From Azorinus chamasolen (lineage: Eukaryota > Mollusca > Bivalvia > Cardiida > Solecurtidae): 64,000 nucleotides of DNA. Below the pieces are notes generated by a model. That model saw only the letters and a program-made list of their open reading frames with translations, did no database searches and was not told where the DNA came from. Where the stretch lies: NCBI GenBank assembly GCA_963576725.1, contig OY755239.1, forward strand, positions 61,732,953-61,796,952. Reading direction: 5' to 3'. The position numbers and the translations under genes are program-made. Positions 11,357-24,084 of the stretch are shown piece by piece (the first letter of the stretch is position 1; each line of letters opens with the position of its first letter).

Positions 11357-13925
11357 CAGTATCATGTAAATATTTATTGTTAATAGATATGTCAGAGCGG
11401 CACTTTTTGCTTGGAACAATAATCAATAACCGTTTCAGTATACTGAAACAATTTGGGTCCAGGTCAGATGCCGAGTTTTATATTCGGCGTCTTATCTTTA
11501 GCCCTAATTGTATTTTGTGACTAGAACGATATTCAGCGCATCGCTGAAGATTGAAAATGAGCAGACGAGACGTTGAGCAGACGAATTGTAATTAAGCATA
11601 ATAAGGGTTAATCCGGTAAAATCCAACATCACATTTTAACGGTGAATATGATAGCAATTGTACATATTGCAAAACGAAATTAGGAACAACTAAGTAAATA
11701 TACTATAATTGTTGTTCAACATTCGCCGTTATGTAACAGACGAATTTTGATCACATTGCCTTCAAATATTTCCGTTTGCTTCAAATACTGTAGTGTACTT
11801 TTACACGGTTGCAAAACGGTTATTTCCATGGAACCTAGAGTAAATGTGTGGTCGAGTGGTTACGATCTCCGACTACGAATAATTTAGGCCTTACCGCTGT
11901 GGTTCGTAATAACATTCTTGATTATTTTCTGCTCAAGAAATCAAAACGTTTGCATACTTTATAAATAGTTCAGACGCTGATCAGACTACAACTTTATGGC
12001 ATGGTATCTGGTATGCATCTGTTCCAATTTACAATGCATTACCAGTAATGCCGATAGGTCTCTAGTTTGTGATGAAATAATCCAAACTGTGTAGATCTGC
12101 GATCAGATGTTGAGATACATATTTATATATGTACTCCGAATCAAATCTGAATATCTGTATTTAGTTTTTCGATAAACGGGATAACGTTAATTACAGTATA
12201 TGTATATGGATGTAATGTCACTCAATAACTCACAGTGTTTTATTTTTCTCCTACCGTTGTAAACATCATACACTGTCGCGGTGTCGGAAACGCAGTGGCT
12301 TGCTAGGGTCTAGATTGTTCACATTGACATTGTTTTGAGTTCCATAAGCTGACTATTTCACATATTTATCTGCCATGTTTTGTTTTACTTTAACATGCTA
12401 AACAGTTCACAGGAGAAGTATTGGAGACGCTAAATATTACATTTATTTTGCGTAAAGTGAATAAATTTAGGCTAAACTTCAAATTAAGATTTGGTTGTTA
12501 TAGTGCACAATACAGTATCAAATAGCAGGTAATACCTTTAAAAAACTTTAAATATTTACTGCGTGTACCGAAAATAATTATTTGTACTTCTGATTGTTAC
12601 ATACATTTTCATTTGGAAACTGGTGTTTTTTCAACATCCAAGTGAAAAGCGGGAATATTACACACGTTACAACGTAGTTAATAGTCTCCGACGTTTAGAA
12701 ATTGAAACCTAAGGCTTATGCATTCCTTTATACCAGACCCTAAATGCTTGAATTCTAATAAAACGCTAGTATCGAACAGGTTTAGTATTTATATGGAAAA
12801 TCCCTACAATGGAAGCACAGCCCACTAACGACACACTACTTTTTAGGGTGGACTAAGCATATTAAGGAGTTACAACAAATCATCCGGTAAACCCCTACTT
12901 TTGTATAATATTTTAATTGGAAATAATTCTCTGAAACACAAACCAAAAAATTACATTTTGTGCAGTTAGGAATGTTAAAATTCCCCTATGAAATCGAAAT
13001 GTTTTGAGAAATTGGACGTCAAAAATTACCACTATAACGCCACCTATGTAGCGCTGCGTCTTTGACTTAAAACATACTAAATATCAGACAGTTTTAGACG
13101 CACTTCGCCTTAAATTCAGTACATCTATTGTTCTACATTCTAATACCATGTTTTCCTTATTTGATCTGCTTTTCAATACACGAACCTCGGAAATGAAAGT
13201 ATTGCGCACAACATTACCGAAATGCCTTGTACCCAAAGAGAAATAATTTGTATGCAACCGGTAATAATTTGTATGCAACCGGTTTGAAGGATAAGGCTGA
13301 TTACTCTGATATCCTAACTATCGTTACAAAAGAAAAATAACAATGCAGTTCAGCGATGAGGCCATTTTCAAGATATAAGCTATTAATTCTCTGTTGAATG
13401 TTTACAAAACAGGAAAACATAAATAATGTTTTATGTCTATTAATGTTAAAGTAAGTTTGAGTACGTTTGGAATAAGTATAGTGAGTGTTTAAACTAACAT
13501 TCATTTCATTTAGATGCTACAGATGCAATTTCCATGCTCAACAGGACCAGTGAGTTGCTGATTACTTTACAGTTACGATAGATGAGTGAGCTGGTAATCC
13601 TCAGCATATAACTCGTGCCTTCGGAAGGAATGGCCAATAAATAACGAGATATGCCGTGGTTTTAACACGTGTGACTACCAACTGTTCAACGTGGCAGCTC
13701 ATGCCATGGCTTTCTAACAGCCTTTTTTTTAAAAAAACAAAAATTTAAGGATTCTTAATGTTAGAGTGTCTCTTGTCAATCCTCAGCTAAACTTAAACGC
13801 AATTGTTAGTTCTAAAGCGTCACAGGGAAACATACATATTTTAGCAGCAGTCACTTTAGTGTCTGACCACTAAATTGCCAAAATTCAAATTACAATATCT
13901 CGTATTCTTAGACATCCATGCATAT
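11352..13925. other. no gene recognised
   Basis: AT-rich sequence. The only clear structure is a perfect 21-bp tandem duplication at 13242-13283 (AATAATTTGTATGCAACCGG plus T, twice). A poly-G run lies at about 13930-13942. Confidence 0.5.
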
Positions 13926-14189
13926 TCTAGGGGGGGGGGGGGCGTACCTGGTAGAGCTTGTGGCCCAAACCCTTTCAATCTTCATTGAATATATTATGTA
14001 TGAACTAATTTACGTAACATCAGGGCTAATGAGATGCGCGAGCAGATTCACGCCGCAAATGTAATTTACGGTGTCAAAATCCTGTACAGTGATTAAATGG
14101 TCTGCACATCCGGTCACCCTTAGCCTGCTGGATGTCCAAGATATGTCCACAAAGACTGCAAAAATACATCTGTCTGTGTCCACAATGAC

Positions 14190-14400
14190 GCAAAGACACA
14201 CACACGCACACACGCACGCACGAACGAACGAACACACGCACGCACGCACGCACGCACACACAACCATACACCCAAACGCACACTCACACACGAGTTGAAT
14301 ACAGAAAACACCAACAAACACACAAGAGCTAGAGACAAACACTCCACACATGAACAAAACCACAAGCACAAATACGCAAGGCAAACAAAAAGAGGGGTAA
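14190..14400 (-). repeat. Naiad-type CA/GT-rich 3' tail fragment
   Basis: Homologous to the tails at 4440-4610 and 37420-37560. It shares AACACAGAAAACWCCAA-type sequence, an ACRAACACTCCACACATG block and GCAAGGCAAACAAAA, plus an expanded (CACG)n microsatellite. The rest of the element is absent. Confidence 0.65.
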
Positions 14401-14404
14401 AAAT

Positions 14405-14535
14405 ATTGCAGGGTTTTAAATATACACAAAGCAGATTTGCTTCATACCGGGGTAGGGTTAGGGTTACCAACTTGGCAGGGTTTTAAATATATGCAACACA
14501 GATTTGCTTTAAATCGGGGTATATTGACTGTTGTG
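14405..14535. repeat. 67-bp tandem duplication
   Basis: Two units start with GCAGGGTTTTAAATATA at 14408 and 14475, each ending in a GGGGTA block. A weaker third relative (AAATATATACAACACAGATT) is at 15648-15690. Confidence 0.7.
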
Positions 14536-14539
14536 GGCC

Positions 14540-15820
14540 AGTCAAAGTCAGCTAAGTATAAGCTCGATGTTTGATTATCGTTGATGGGTCGAATATAGGG
14601 TTCCCTACTTAACTGCAATAAATAGGTCCACATTCTCAATTCCGCAATCGCCATACATTATAAGCTTCTCAAGAGGTATCCCCCTGACTACAAAACTATA
14701 AATACTCCATGCAATTACGGTCATTGGTTTAATTGAGCCTCTGGTTCACAAACATGATTAACAACTAGAGATGACGCGTTAAACCACGATTCCATGTATG
14801 CATCGATTCAATGCTATATACCGCTCATGTAAAAGAACCAGTGGCTTCTTAAGCAGTGGGATTCAGTCTGTAACCATACTTGCACTACAAAAACCCTAAC
14901 ATAACTAAAGTCTGCTGGGGCTATTCCCACATAACAGGTTGACACAGTTGATGCAGTCACTTATGGATTGATAATGATAACACACCCAAATATGTAGGTT
15001 ATGAAAAACCTTGGCATGTTTTAATTGGACAAGTCATTTTAAAGGACGTAGCAACTATGGAACTATTTTCCATCTTGAATAACATCTGCAAACAATTAAG
15101 ATGTACTCTGAAATCTGACCAGGTTCTAAACAGCTTGTTCATGTATCGTTTCTTTGTAAGATTATGACCCCTTGCTAGAATACCTCTATTACTAATCATC
15201 AGGTTAAATTTCATTAGCTACTTAACAGAAAATACACTGATGCTGTTAAACACAAGTGACCCTTTGAAAGTTTAAAGCAGGGTAGAATGAACGCAGAAAA
15301 GTTTTTTGAAGAGCTTTGTGCTTTATCTTCATATGGCTCTATTAAGCAGACACGTGGCTTTGGTAGGAAATAAGTATTCCTTTGTGTTTTCATGGACATA
15401 CTTTTATTCCCCTATACATTTCTTCAACAAAACTAGTCTGCAAATTGATTGAATAGCACCATTTAATGGCGTTGGTCGTTTGTAACATGGAAAAGGTGAA
15501 GCTTTACTAAGTTCATAGTGTTTGTAATGTGTGGTGGATTTATGTATGCCACAAGAGCATGTTATACGATATTATACACTAATATACACTACATAGAACT
15601 GTGTCATAACGGAGTATATCTAATTATTTTTGTAGTATGGGGTATTCTAAATATATACAACACAGATTTGTCCAATGCTGGGGTATAAATATATAGAGTG
15701 GATTGTATACAGTTTCCGGGAAAAAAAGAACCCCATATCGAGGTTACATATAGTGACCCCGTAACCGACCCGATGTATATATATCCCTAAAAAATCAACT
15801 ACACATAATATATGCGTCTT
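14540..15820. other. no gene recognised
   Basis: No supported coding sequence; only the diverged short repeat at about 15640-15700. Confidence 0.5.
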
Positions 15821-15824
15821 TAGT

Positions 15825-16330
15825 TTTCCTTAAATACACAAGCGCCATATTTGGATTCAGCACACTCAAATCATGTAAAGCAACTGTTTGCCAACTTTTA
15901 ACACGAAATGCCTACTACTCTTTTATTATTCACAATATCAAGAAATCCGACTAGACTATATGCCTAGTGTAATATAATCTTTTGAGGGCTGTAAATAGAA
16001 GCTTTGTCGGTCATTTTGTTTTACCACCAATTTAGCTTAACCCTTTGGAATGCAGTAAAAAGAAATTAAGTCTTTAGAAATTGTCTTCCACTGGTCGTTT
16101 GTACATTGTAATGTTACTTCTAGGTTTTCGGTGTAGTGTATCGTTGTTTGTAAGAAATAGTGCTCATTGGCGGTAATTTTGTGTTCCGCCATTTTGTACC
16201 TTAAATACGGAAGATACAGCTTGGTAAACAGCAAATTCGGATTCAGCACACCAAAATTATGTAAAAACAACTGTTTGCCAGCTTTTAACACGAAATGCCT
16301 AGTGTTGCCAGACTTCTGCATCTGCAAAAA
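15825..16330. repeat. diverged direct repeat pair
   Basis: A block at about 15828-15920 recurs at about 16198-16310. Both copies have TTAAATAC, GGATTCAGCACAC, CAACTGTTTGCCA and TTTTAACACGAAATGCCTA. The second copy falls within a minus-strand ORF that I do not consider a gene. Confidence 0.65.
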
Positions 16331-16510
16331 CCGCATAGGCTATATTGAAAGTGTTTAAAGTAACAAGTTACATAGTATAAACAAAACATGTCTTACCGTT
16401 AGTTTAACGTTGACTATTTACAAGTTTGTCAATGCACAATTTACGCACCGGGTGTACACATGCGGACGTGCAACTATTAATCAATTATCCAACAGAGGGC
16501 GCACTGCTTC

Positions 16511-16532
16511 GGTCGAGTAGTACTACTCGACC
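16511..16532. repeat. 22-bp perfect palindrome
   Basis: The half-site GGTCGAGTAGT is followed exactly by its reverse complement. No matching element boundaries were seen. Confidence 0.85.
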
Positions 16533-16639
16533 AGGGAACAAACCAACACCTGGCAACGAGTCGATATACCTTACGGACAAGTGTCCGATATTAATCTATC
16601 ATTCAAATCCTCTACGGTGAGGCTCTATTATTAGCATTA

Positions 16640-18585
16640 TTTATTTATTTTAGCAATCCATATGGGAACCATAGGCATAGGAATGAATCTTTTGTACACG
16701 CTAGCCTCATCGAATCCATGTGTGGGATGGGTTAACTGACTACCTTGCGAAGGGACGGGTATACCACGGCTCTTTAAATACGGGAAGGGAGGGTTTTTTC
16801 GGGATCTGGTCATCTCGTTACCTTGCCATTTCTTAACCGGCCAAATCTGGTCACTTCGTAACCAGTTTCTTGGTCGTTTCGTAACCGGCCGAGTCATCTC
16901 GTAACCGCTGTTTAATTATATTATCATGATGAAAGAAATGCTAATTGATCCCTTTGTTTTCTCCATAACTGTTCAAATTAGCAAGTTGCGTATATGATAC
17001 AGCAGGGAAAACCTACAAAGACTATTTTTCACACGATTAAACTTTGTTATTTTCCAGATCGTGTTGGTCAAAATTGGACGATCATTACATATTGCCTCTG
17101 ATCACTTCATTGAATTTTACAGTCCATTAGATGTCAGTACGAACTGATTGGAATATATAATAATTCATAACTCAGAGAAGAATAAGCTTACTTTCAATGA
17201 CTTTTTGACTTTATCGCAGTCTATGAATACCGATCAATCAAGATAATATTGTGCGATATGTACCGTCTAATGTAAGAATATGCTTCTGAGTTATTAAATA
17301 TTATATTCCAAATGACGATGCCTGAAGGGAACAATCCATACTGTAGTACGAGCCGGGAATTACTTCAAGAAAATAGTCCATGGCAATATGATACATTATA
17401 CATGTATAAATGTATCTTTTAACCCTTTAGGGCGAATAGCTTTTGAATAGGGACTTGAATTGTGAATGAATAATATGCCATAGACAAAGTTGTAATATTA
17501 ACCATTCCCTTCATAAATACGCCTTAATACATATTTGCAGAGTAGATCCAGATATGACTGATCCTATAGGAGGCATATAATTATACAGCATAAGGCTGTG
17601 TCAAAGTGGTTAGATTACGTTAATTACGTACAGGCTGTTACAAGTTAATTCCAGTATATCTACAAGCAAAGGTAAAAAAAAGACGCTAGTTAACAACTAC
17701 AATTATATCTTCAAATATGCTCTATGTTTCGTGCTTTATGTCGCCATATACTGTATTCAAATGAATTGATACACTAATTTTGTACAATGTCAAATTGTGA
17801 TCTCAGCGAGGTATGGTCATACCCTGTGCCAATTAACATAAAAGTATTTACCCTAGTGCTTCTAAGACGCCTTTTAGATATGCACAAAGGACAGTGGAAC
17901 ATAGAGATGAATTCGAGTACTTCATTATATCTGAACAGAGAGTTAAAAACTTAACTTTGAACGTGTTCATGTTTATCAAACGTGTCCTATTAAAGGTAGA
18001 TACGGCACAAGTCCAATTAATGCATTAAATAGCACACGCCGAGGTATGAAAAATTGTCCCATGAATAATCATTTAAGAAATAATGACATCAGCGTAGAAA
18101 GGCGTATGTATGGAGTAACGGTTTAAAGTAACTGATATAAAGGCTATAAAATGACAAAAACACAAATAGTTTAATCAATTTTAGTTTTATAACATCAAAT
18201 AAATTCTAACGAGTTCTAGAGTGTATATAGAACATTGTCAACATGAAATTACGAATATAATATTATATATATAGTGCGGACTATTTGATGCACATACTCA
18301 TCAAAGGGAACTGTCAGATATCCTTCAAGGAGTGCTCCGAAGAAAACGGAGGAAAACACTAGACAACAACAACAACAACAACACGCCTGATTTCCGACGA
18401 CCTCTAAAGGCAAAACACATTATTTCGGCGAGGAAGTTGAGAATTATAACTATTACAAAGGTGGTGGATTATTTCTTCCCCCGTTGGCAGGTACATGTTG
18501 TTTCGTCTACTAACAATGTTTGAAACAATCTGCTTTTAAATCAGTAACATTAATAGTGACATATTAGTATCAGAACAGCAGCAGA
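16640..18585. other. no gene recognised
   Basis: Includes an imperfect TCGTAACCGG-type repeat at about 16810-16910 and (CAA)n at about 18365-18383. No supported coding sequence. Confidence 0.5.
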
Positions 18586-18589
18586 ACAG

Positions 18590-19240
18590 ATTTTTATTGA
18601 AGACTTATACAAACGTACATCGTCTTGTTAACATATAATGTTAAATATATCGTAATCACAAGAATATGTACAGCACAGAGTATCTACATATAGCCGATAT
18701 AAACAAAAACATATAAATGCATAATCAGCAAATATATTGAGGATGAATAATACAGTAAATTTACTGGGAGTTTAAAACTGTGATTCTTAAAGTCATAGCT
18801 TCTTTAATATATTTCGAACACTTTACCAATACCTTTCTGTTTTGAGATTTTAGTAATTCAATAAACTTGTACATAGATGGTCTTACATAATAATATATCT
18901 TCAAGTTTATTTTTCGCAGCTCAATATATTTTGGGCATATACACACAAAATGGTATTCATCTTCTAGATCTAAAAGGCTACAACATTGACAATATCGCTG
19001 CTCACGTGGTATGTTTTGCCTTGCGTATCGACCAGTCTGTATACATGTACGAAAAGGATGCACCGAAAGTCTAAGCCGACAAAAATAAAACCTATAATTG
19101 CGTGGCAGTATATCAAGATAATTCTCATAACAAACAACATATTTATAATGCTTATTGTTATTAAGTACTGAACTTCTATCCAGCGTACGTACAAGCCCAT
19201 TCTTGTTTAAATGTGTCTATCACTCTACCTTTAAACACCT
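18590..19240 (-). pseudogene. LINE ORF2 C-terminal fragment
   Basis: The minus strand keeps the tail of a non-LTR reverse transcriptase protein: YENYLDILPRNYRF, HPFRTCIQTGRYAR, then a zinc-ribbon-like RYCQCC...EDEYHFVCICP region and a YIKEAMTLR end. In LINEs this cysteine/histidine region lies downstream of the RT and is probably nucleic-acid binding. The open frame ends at 18761. Upstream, a one-base frameshift near 19165 separates it from FKQEWACTYAG. The RT catalytic core is missing, as in a 5'-truncated LINE copy. Confidence 0.75.
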
Positions 19241-19464
19241 CGGCTATTTCTATATTCCGAACTCTGACGGAATACGGCGAGAAGTTACGATTGTGGCTCA
19301 TACATAAGTACATACGTCCTCTGATCTGGGTCTACGCTGTTTGCATATCGTTAATTTGAATCGTTAATGTATGTGTCGGGTTTAATGTAAGTTATGTAGA
19401 GACGGGGTCTAGGTGTGGATCGATAATCTAGGTGCTTGTCTTCCAATTCTTTTATTTGTTATTG

Positions 19465-20520
19465 TTAATGTTTGGGCAAGCACCTTGTTCTAAGCTGTGG
19501 TTTTCCAAGCATATGATATGTTTTCTCATCCATTATATTGACAATAGATCCTATATCAATTGTTGCTGTAACATTTTTATTGTTGATTTTCAATTGCGTT
19601 CTCGGCAATTTTGATTTGCTGATACTGTTTACTAAAATACTGTAGCTGAATTCATCCTCCGAACCGGACTGTAGATTTTGAGCCTCTGTAACTTCTCGTA
19701 CCTGGCGCTTATCTCTGTGACGACAACAACGGCTAAAATGATTGGCCCGTTTACATAGATTGCACGTTTTCCCTTTCGCTGAACAGGGAGCATTTCTATG
19801 CGGATATTCGTAGCCACAAGTTCTGCAGGTATTCACTGTAGCATTGTCACGTGATCTGTTTGCCTGTTTACGGTCAAAATTTGCATAGAGCTGTCTGCTC
19901 CTCCCTCGAGTTCGCATAGGCCTAGGTCTCCTGGTTATCCCTCTAGACCTTGAAACTGTTTGTATCTTGTCAGCATTTTCCATCGCACTAGCCTGTTTCT
20001 CTGACTGTTCGAGCATACGTCCGATCGTCAAGATGTCAGATAAACTTTTGTCAGGTTCCCTCAAGGCACGTCGACGCAGTTGATTAGATCTACAGTTCTG
20101 AATTACTTGTTGGAGAATTTCATTGTCAATGTTCGTAAAACTGCAGTTTTTGGCTAAAATACGAAGTTCAGAGACAAACTCATCAAGCGATTGTTCTTCT
20201 TTTTGTTTGCAAGATCTGAAGCTGTATATTTCCATTTGAACATTTTTCTTAGGAGCAAAATAGTCTGTTAATACCTTTTTCGTGGCGTCGTAGGTAGTTT
20301 CAGTGTCCTTTTTCTCAACATCATAAATATCATAGACCTTTTCTCCTGCGTAATGTAGTAGAAGAGCTCTTTTCTGGTCCCCATCGGCAATTTTCATTCC
20401 AACAAATAAGTTTTCTAGGCGACCAAACCATTTCTCCCACCTAGTTCCTGCGTTAGACCTGTCAGCTTCCAAATCAAAAGACGGAAAATTTGGAAGATTG
20501 TTCATTGCCATTTCTGTCAC
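19465..20520 (-). pseudogene. Ty3/gypsy-type gag-protease, truncated
   Basis: A 351-codon ORF starts at the ATG at 20520 (MTEMAMNNLPNF). Residues 25-180 resemble a retrotransposon Gag capsid domain (RWEKWFGRLENLF, FRSCKQKEEQSLDEFV). A basic stretch with arginines follows. Around residues 232-270 is a cysteine-rich nucleocapsid region with a zinc knuckle (CNLCKRANHFSRCC). From about residue 310 a retropepsin-like segment begins (LKINNKNVTATID), but its active-site triplet reads DIG where DTG or DSG is required. The frame ends soon after (LPKH), and no reverse transcriptase, RNase H or integrase follows. It is therefore a 3'-truncated copy. Gag would assemble virus-like particles and the protease would process Gag-Pol. 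No LTR pair was found. The family assignment is from motifs only. Confidence 0.8.
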
Positions 20521-20715
20521 TGAGTCACTTCGTTATCCATCCATGAACAGTGGTAAGTCTTAAGAAATATAATAAGTCCGCTTTCACCTCGTTGTCAGAT
20601 GTTATATCCTTATATATTAAACTGGAACTGGATCTACAAGGAACACAGTTTCTTGGAATGCCGTCTTTATTATTCTGCTGACAAAATCCCGGGACCGGAT
20701 TAATAGAATCAAGCA

Positions 20716-20844
20716 TGGGTTTTGTTAAAGACGGGGGTTTCTATACCCGAGGTTGGTCTGTCAAGTCGGAAACGAGCTTTAGCGAGTTTCCGATAGGAAC
20801 AGACCAACCGAGGGTATAGAACTCCCCGGCTTTAACAAATCCCA
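20716..20844. mobile_element. fold-back MITE, 129 bp
   Basis: The arms are about 46 bp and nearly complementary, with the left outer end TGGGTTTTGTTAAAGACGGG and the right arm its reverse complement with few mismatches. An inner hairpin (GGAAACGAGC...GAGTTTCC) lies at the centre. No ORF. It sits just upstream of the gag gene. Confidence 0.85.
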
Positions 20845-20877
20845 TTCTTTATTATTTTTCTCGCTGAAATACGCCCT

Positions 20878-21035
20878 AAAACCAAGAAAATTAACGAATT
20901 TTGTGAAGTACTACTTTACATTGCGTAATACGACTTTCATATCTAATAGCAACAGACCGCAGCATAACTTTAGGCGTGACACCAAATTCTTGCATAAAAC
21001 GTGCTGTTGTAGTCCCGCTAGACCATGTATTAACA
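20878..21035 (-). pseudogene. unidentified coding remnant
   Basis: A minus-strand frame reads NTWSSGTTTARFMQEFGV and continues through KVMLRSVAIRYESRI to a stop near 20896. It looks protein-like in composition, but I do not recognise it. It has no start and no clear continuation upstream. It could be an exon remnant or part of an unrecognised element. Confidence 0.3.
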
Positions 21036-21382
21036 AGGCGATTCTCGTGCTCACGCGCTGTTGTTGACCGGTTTTAATTATACTTATTACGGGCCTAAGG
21101 TAAACAATGGACGCGAATGCTACAGCGTTTTGGCCTAAGCTAGGTGAACGCCGGGGTGTGAGTATTTCCAGGAGCACCGACAATGAACTGGTTTTAGTGA
21201 TAGACATATTGAATGAAATTCCGTGTAAACGGTATTTGATACAATCATGAATTGACGTCGAGAAGAAAACAGTGGCCCGGAAACAGCATAAATCGACGAA
21301 GTGTCAAAGAAGTGTATAGTTTTGCTCCCGTTGTTTTGCTTGTATTTTGAAGAATTAAATTGATGCAGGAGAGCAGAAATGC

Positions 21383-21489
21383 GTTAATACACGTTTGTTT
21401 TCGGACAATAACATCTGCAGTGTCCCTCGGGACTGTTGTTGCCCTCGGGACACTGTAGATGTCATTGCCCGAAAAAAACGTGTATTAAC
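21383..21489. mobile_element. fold-back MITE, 107 bp
   Basis: The left arm starts GTTAATACACGTTTGTTTTC, and the right arm is its near-perfect reverse complement over about 49 bp. A TTAA lies at each tip (21384-21387 and 21485-21488), which could be a piggyBac-like target or part of the arm. No ORF. Confidence 0.82.
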
Positions 21490-21789
21490 CCTCTAATGAC
21501 GTCATTTGTTATGACAACCACAAACTTTACGTTTTGGCGTAAATATAAATGACTGAGTGACTACAAAACAACGTCTTCGGTTAATTAAATAGGCTTTTAA
21601 AGTGTTTATATGATAAATAGAATTTCATATTCGTGCTAACTACTTATATTAATTTCAATTCGTAAGGTTGTTGCCTATAGAAATGTTGGTATAATTCTGT
21701 AAGAAGTCCTTCCCTTGTATTGATTTTACCCAATCGCGCGTATGAATACACTAGTCACGGGGTGTTCCAGATAAGGATTTCTAGTACGG

Positions 21790-22060
21790 CTATGTTTAGT
21801 AACTCAGCTGTACTCTCTTTGTCACCCTTCCTTTTGTTTGCATTGCGTCTTTGTGCTTGTGGTTTGTTCATGTTGTGGAACGTTTGTCCCTGGTTCTTGT
21901 GTGTCTTTTGGTGTTTTCTGTGTTCATTTCGTGTGTGTGTGTGCGTTTGGGTGTGTGGTTGTGTGTGTGTGTCATGCTGTCTATCGGTGTTTTGGTGGTG
22001 GTTGCGTCTTGCATGTGGCTTTGCCTGCTTGACTTTACTACTTTTCCATTTATCTAGCAC
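21790..22060 (+). repeat. Naiad 3' tail (type A), isolated copy
   Basis: Reverse complement of the tails at 4381-4620 and 37340-37570: CTCTCTTTGTCACCCTTCCT, TTCTTGTGTGTCTTTTGGTG, a GT-rich stretch, then CTTTACTACTTTTCCATTTA at the end. No Naiad ORF sequence is attached. The ORFs over it are translations of GT-rich sequence. Confidence 0.78.
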
Positions 22061-22239
22061 GACTGAGAAGCGAGAAACATATATCATATTACAAACTATC
22101 TATATATTGTTCTAGGTATCACGCAACTATTATTGTCTATATGATGACCATATCAATTCACCTACCCAACTATCTACCTAGGTATTAGTATTTTTCCCAG
22201 TACATATCTTCCATTAAAACTTCCTCCGGTGTAATGAGG

Positions 22240-23110
22240 AAAAGTGACCCCCGTAGTAGATCGACCGGGTGAGTCGATATATTATATAGTACTATGACCC
22301 CCGGTAATTTTACTATAAAATATAGTGACTGCCGTGCTATAATATATTGACTCCCTTATATAATATTGTGACCTGATCTTTTCATCGTAGTAGGTCGACC
22401 AAGGAGTCTATATATTTTATAATGACCCCCAGTCATTTTACTATAAAATATAGTGACTCCCCCAAAACAAAATCCACCGGGGGCCTATATATCATATAGT
22501 ACTATGACCCCTATGCCATTTTATTATAACATATAGTGACTCCCTTGCCATGATATAATGACCCCGTATGATATTGTGCCCCACTCTTTTTATCGTAGGT
22601 CAACCGAGGGGTCAATGTATTTTATAGGTCTATGACCCCGGCCATTTTGATATAAAATGTAGTGACTCCCTTGCCAAAAACATCCACCAGGAGAGAGTTC
22701 GAAATATTATATAGCACTATGACCCCTTGCCATTTTACTATAACATATAGTGACTTCATTGCCAAAATATATCCACCACGGGGTCGATATATCATATACA
22801 TGTAGTACTATGACCCAGGCCATTTTGCTACAAAATATAGTGACTCCCTTGATGAAATACACCCACCACCAGAGAGTCGATATATATTATAAAGTACTAT
22901 GATCCCCGGGCCATTTTACTATAAAATATAGTAACAACCTTGCCATAATATAATGACCCACTTATAATATTGTAACCCACTTATTTCATCGTAGTCGGTC
23001 AACCGAGGGGACTATATATTTATAGTACTATGACCCCGGTTTTTTTACTATAACAAATAGTGATTCCCTTGCCAAAATACATTTATCGGGGGTCGATATA
23101 TATTATATTA
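22240..23110. repeat. AT-rich satellite array
   Basis: Tandem array of two alternating unit types, roughly 95-130 bp each. They share the boundary CTATAAAATATAGTGACTCC and the block TAGTACTATGACCCC. One type continues with TGCCAAAATACATCCACC and a GGGGGTCGATATAT block; the other with CCATAATATAATGACCC and TCGTAGTAGGTCGACC. No coding content. Confidence 0.88.
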
Positions 23111-23941
23111 TTATAACGCAAAGTAAATTCCTCGATTTTGATTGGTCAGTTAGCCATGTATAAAGGTCGTGTATCCCCTAAATTCTGATGCATATACGGA
23201 GTCATGAGCAACAATGGAATTCCCCCGCCGAGGGCCTCGCTCACTTGATATAACAAAATAAAAATGGCCGACCAGCTTCACTTCGTCGATTCGATTCAAA
23301 CAACCGCTCTCAAACGAAATATAAAGAGTTTGGGGCGGAAAAAAGTTATCCATTTAGAAACATTTTTGTTATAGTTGTTGTATAACAATGTAAATGAATC
23401 CTATATGTGGCGAAGGTCTTATTCTGCTTTGATGCTGCAAATGTTGTCAAAGTGCTTGTGCACGTACCGATTAGCCCCCAAACCCCGCTTTTACAAAGAT
23501 ATTCCACACCCAATTCTATTCAGATTTTATTTATGTACATGCACAGTACACGTACCTGTAAATTGCAGTATATAGCCGCTCCTTCCAGCGCCCTTTGTTT
23601 GAATATTATAAAACCGTCATTTTGACGTCATCCAAATGACGTCGGAATTGCGCCAAAATTCCTTCAATTAAGTTAAATAGTGTCTGCTTAACCGCTGATC
23701 TACAGAAAGTTTTACTAACGTCTGATTCTTTCAATCCTTTGATAAACTAATGCACTTGGAAGATCCCTTTCTATCCATAAATATAATGAACTGGTTATTA
23801 TACACGATGAACTAGGGTTGCAGAGTGATATATAAGCCCTTACCTTACAGTAAGAGGCCCCTGAGGGGAAGCAAAACGACGCCTAAATTAACAACGCTAA
23901 TTAACTGCTACAAACATTAAACTTTGCAATATAATAAAATC
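23111..23941. other. insertion inside the satellite; one weak ORF
   Basis: Non-satellite sequence separates the array at 22240-23110 from its continuation at 24085. A short plus-strand frame near 23263-23370 begins MADQLHFVDSIQTTALKR. This vaguely recalls N-termini of recombinase-like genes in bivalves, but it is too short to call. Confidence 0.35.
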
Positions 23942-24084
23942 GTTATACAGATCATTGGCGGGATATCTGACTTTTTATTTCCTGCTGAGGAAAATACATG
24001 TAGCCCTCGCCTAACGGCTCGGGCAACATGAATTTCCTCAGCAGGAAACAAAAAGTCAGATACCCCGCCAATGATCTGTATAAC
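23942..24084. mobile_element. fold-back MITE, 143 bp
   Basis: The arms are about 58 bp and almost perfectly complementary. The left tip is GTTATACAGATCATTGGCGG. A small inner hairpin (GCCCTCGCC...GGCTCGGGC) sits at the centre. It lies directly at the edge of the continuing satellite. Confidence 0.9.

Noticed and set aside
14447..14468. TAGGGTTAGGGTTA, telomere-like
   Set aside because: Only two repeats and inside a local duplication; not evidence of an interstitial telomere.
18332..18523. 63-codon ORF with an Asn run
   Set aside because: The Asn run is a (CAA)n microsatellite; no further support.
22240..23110. CRISPR-like array
   Set aside because: Units are contiguous and diverged with no unique spacers; a satellite in a eukaryotic context.
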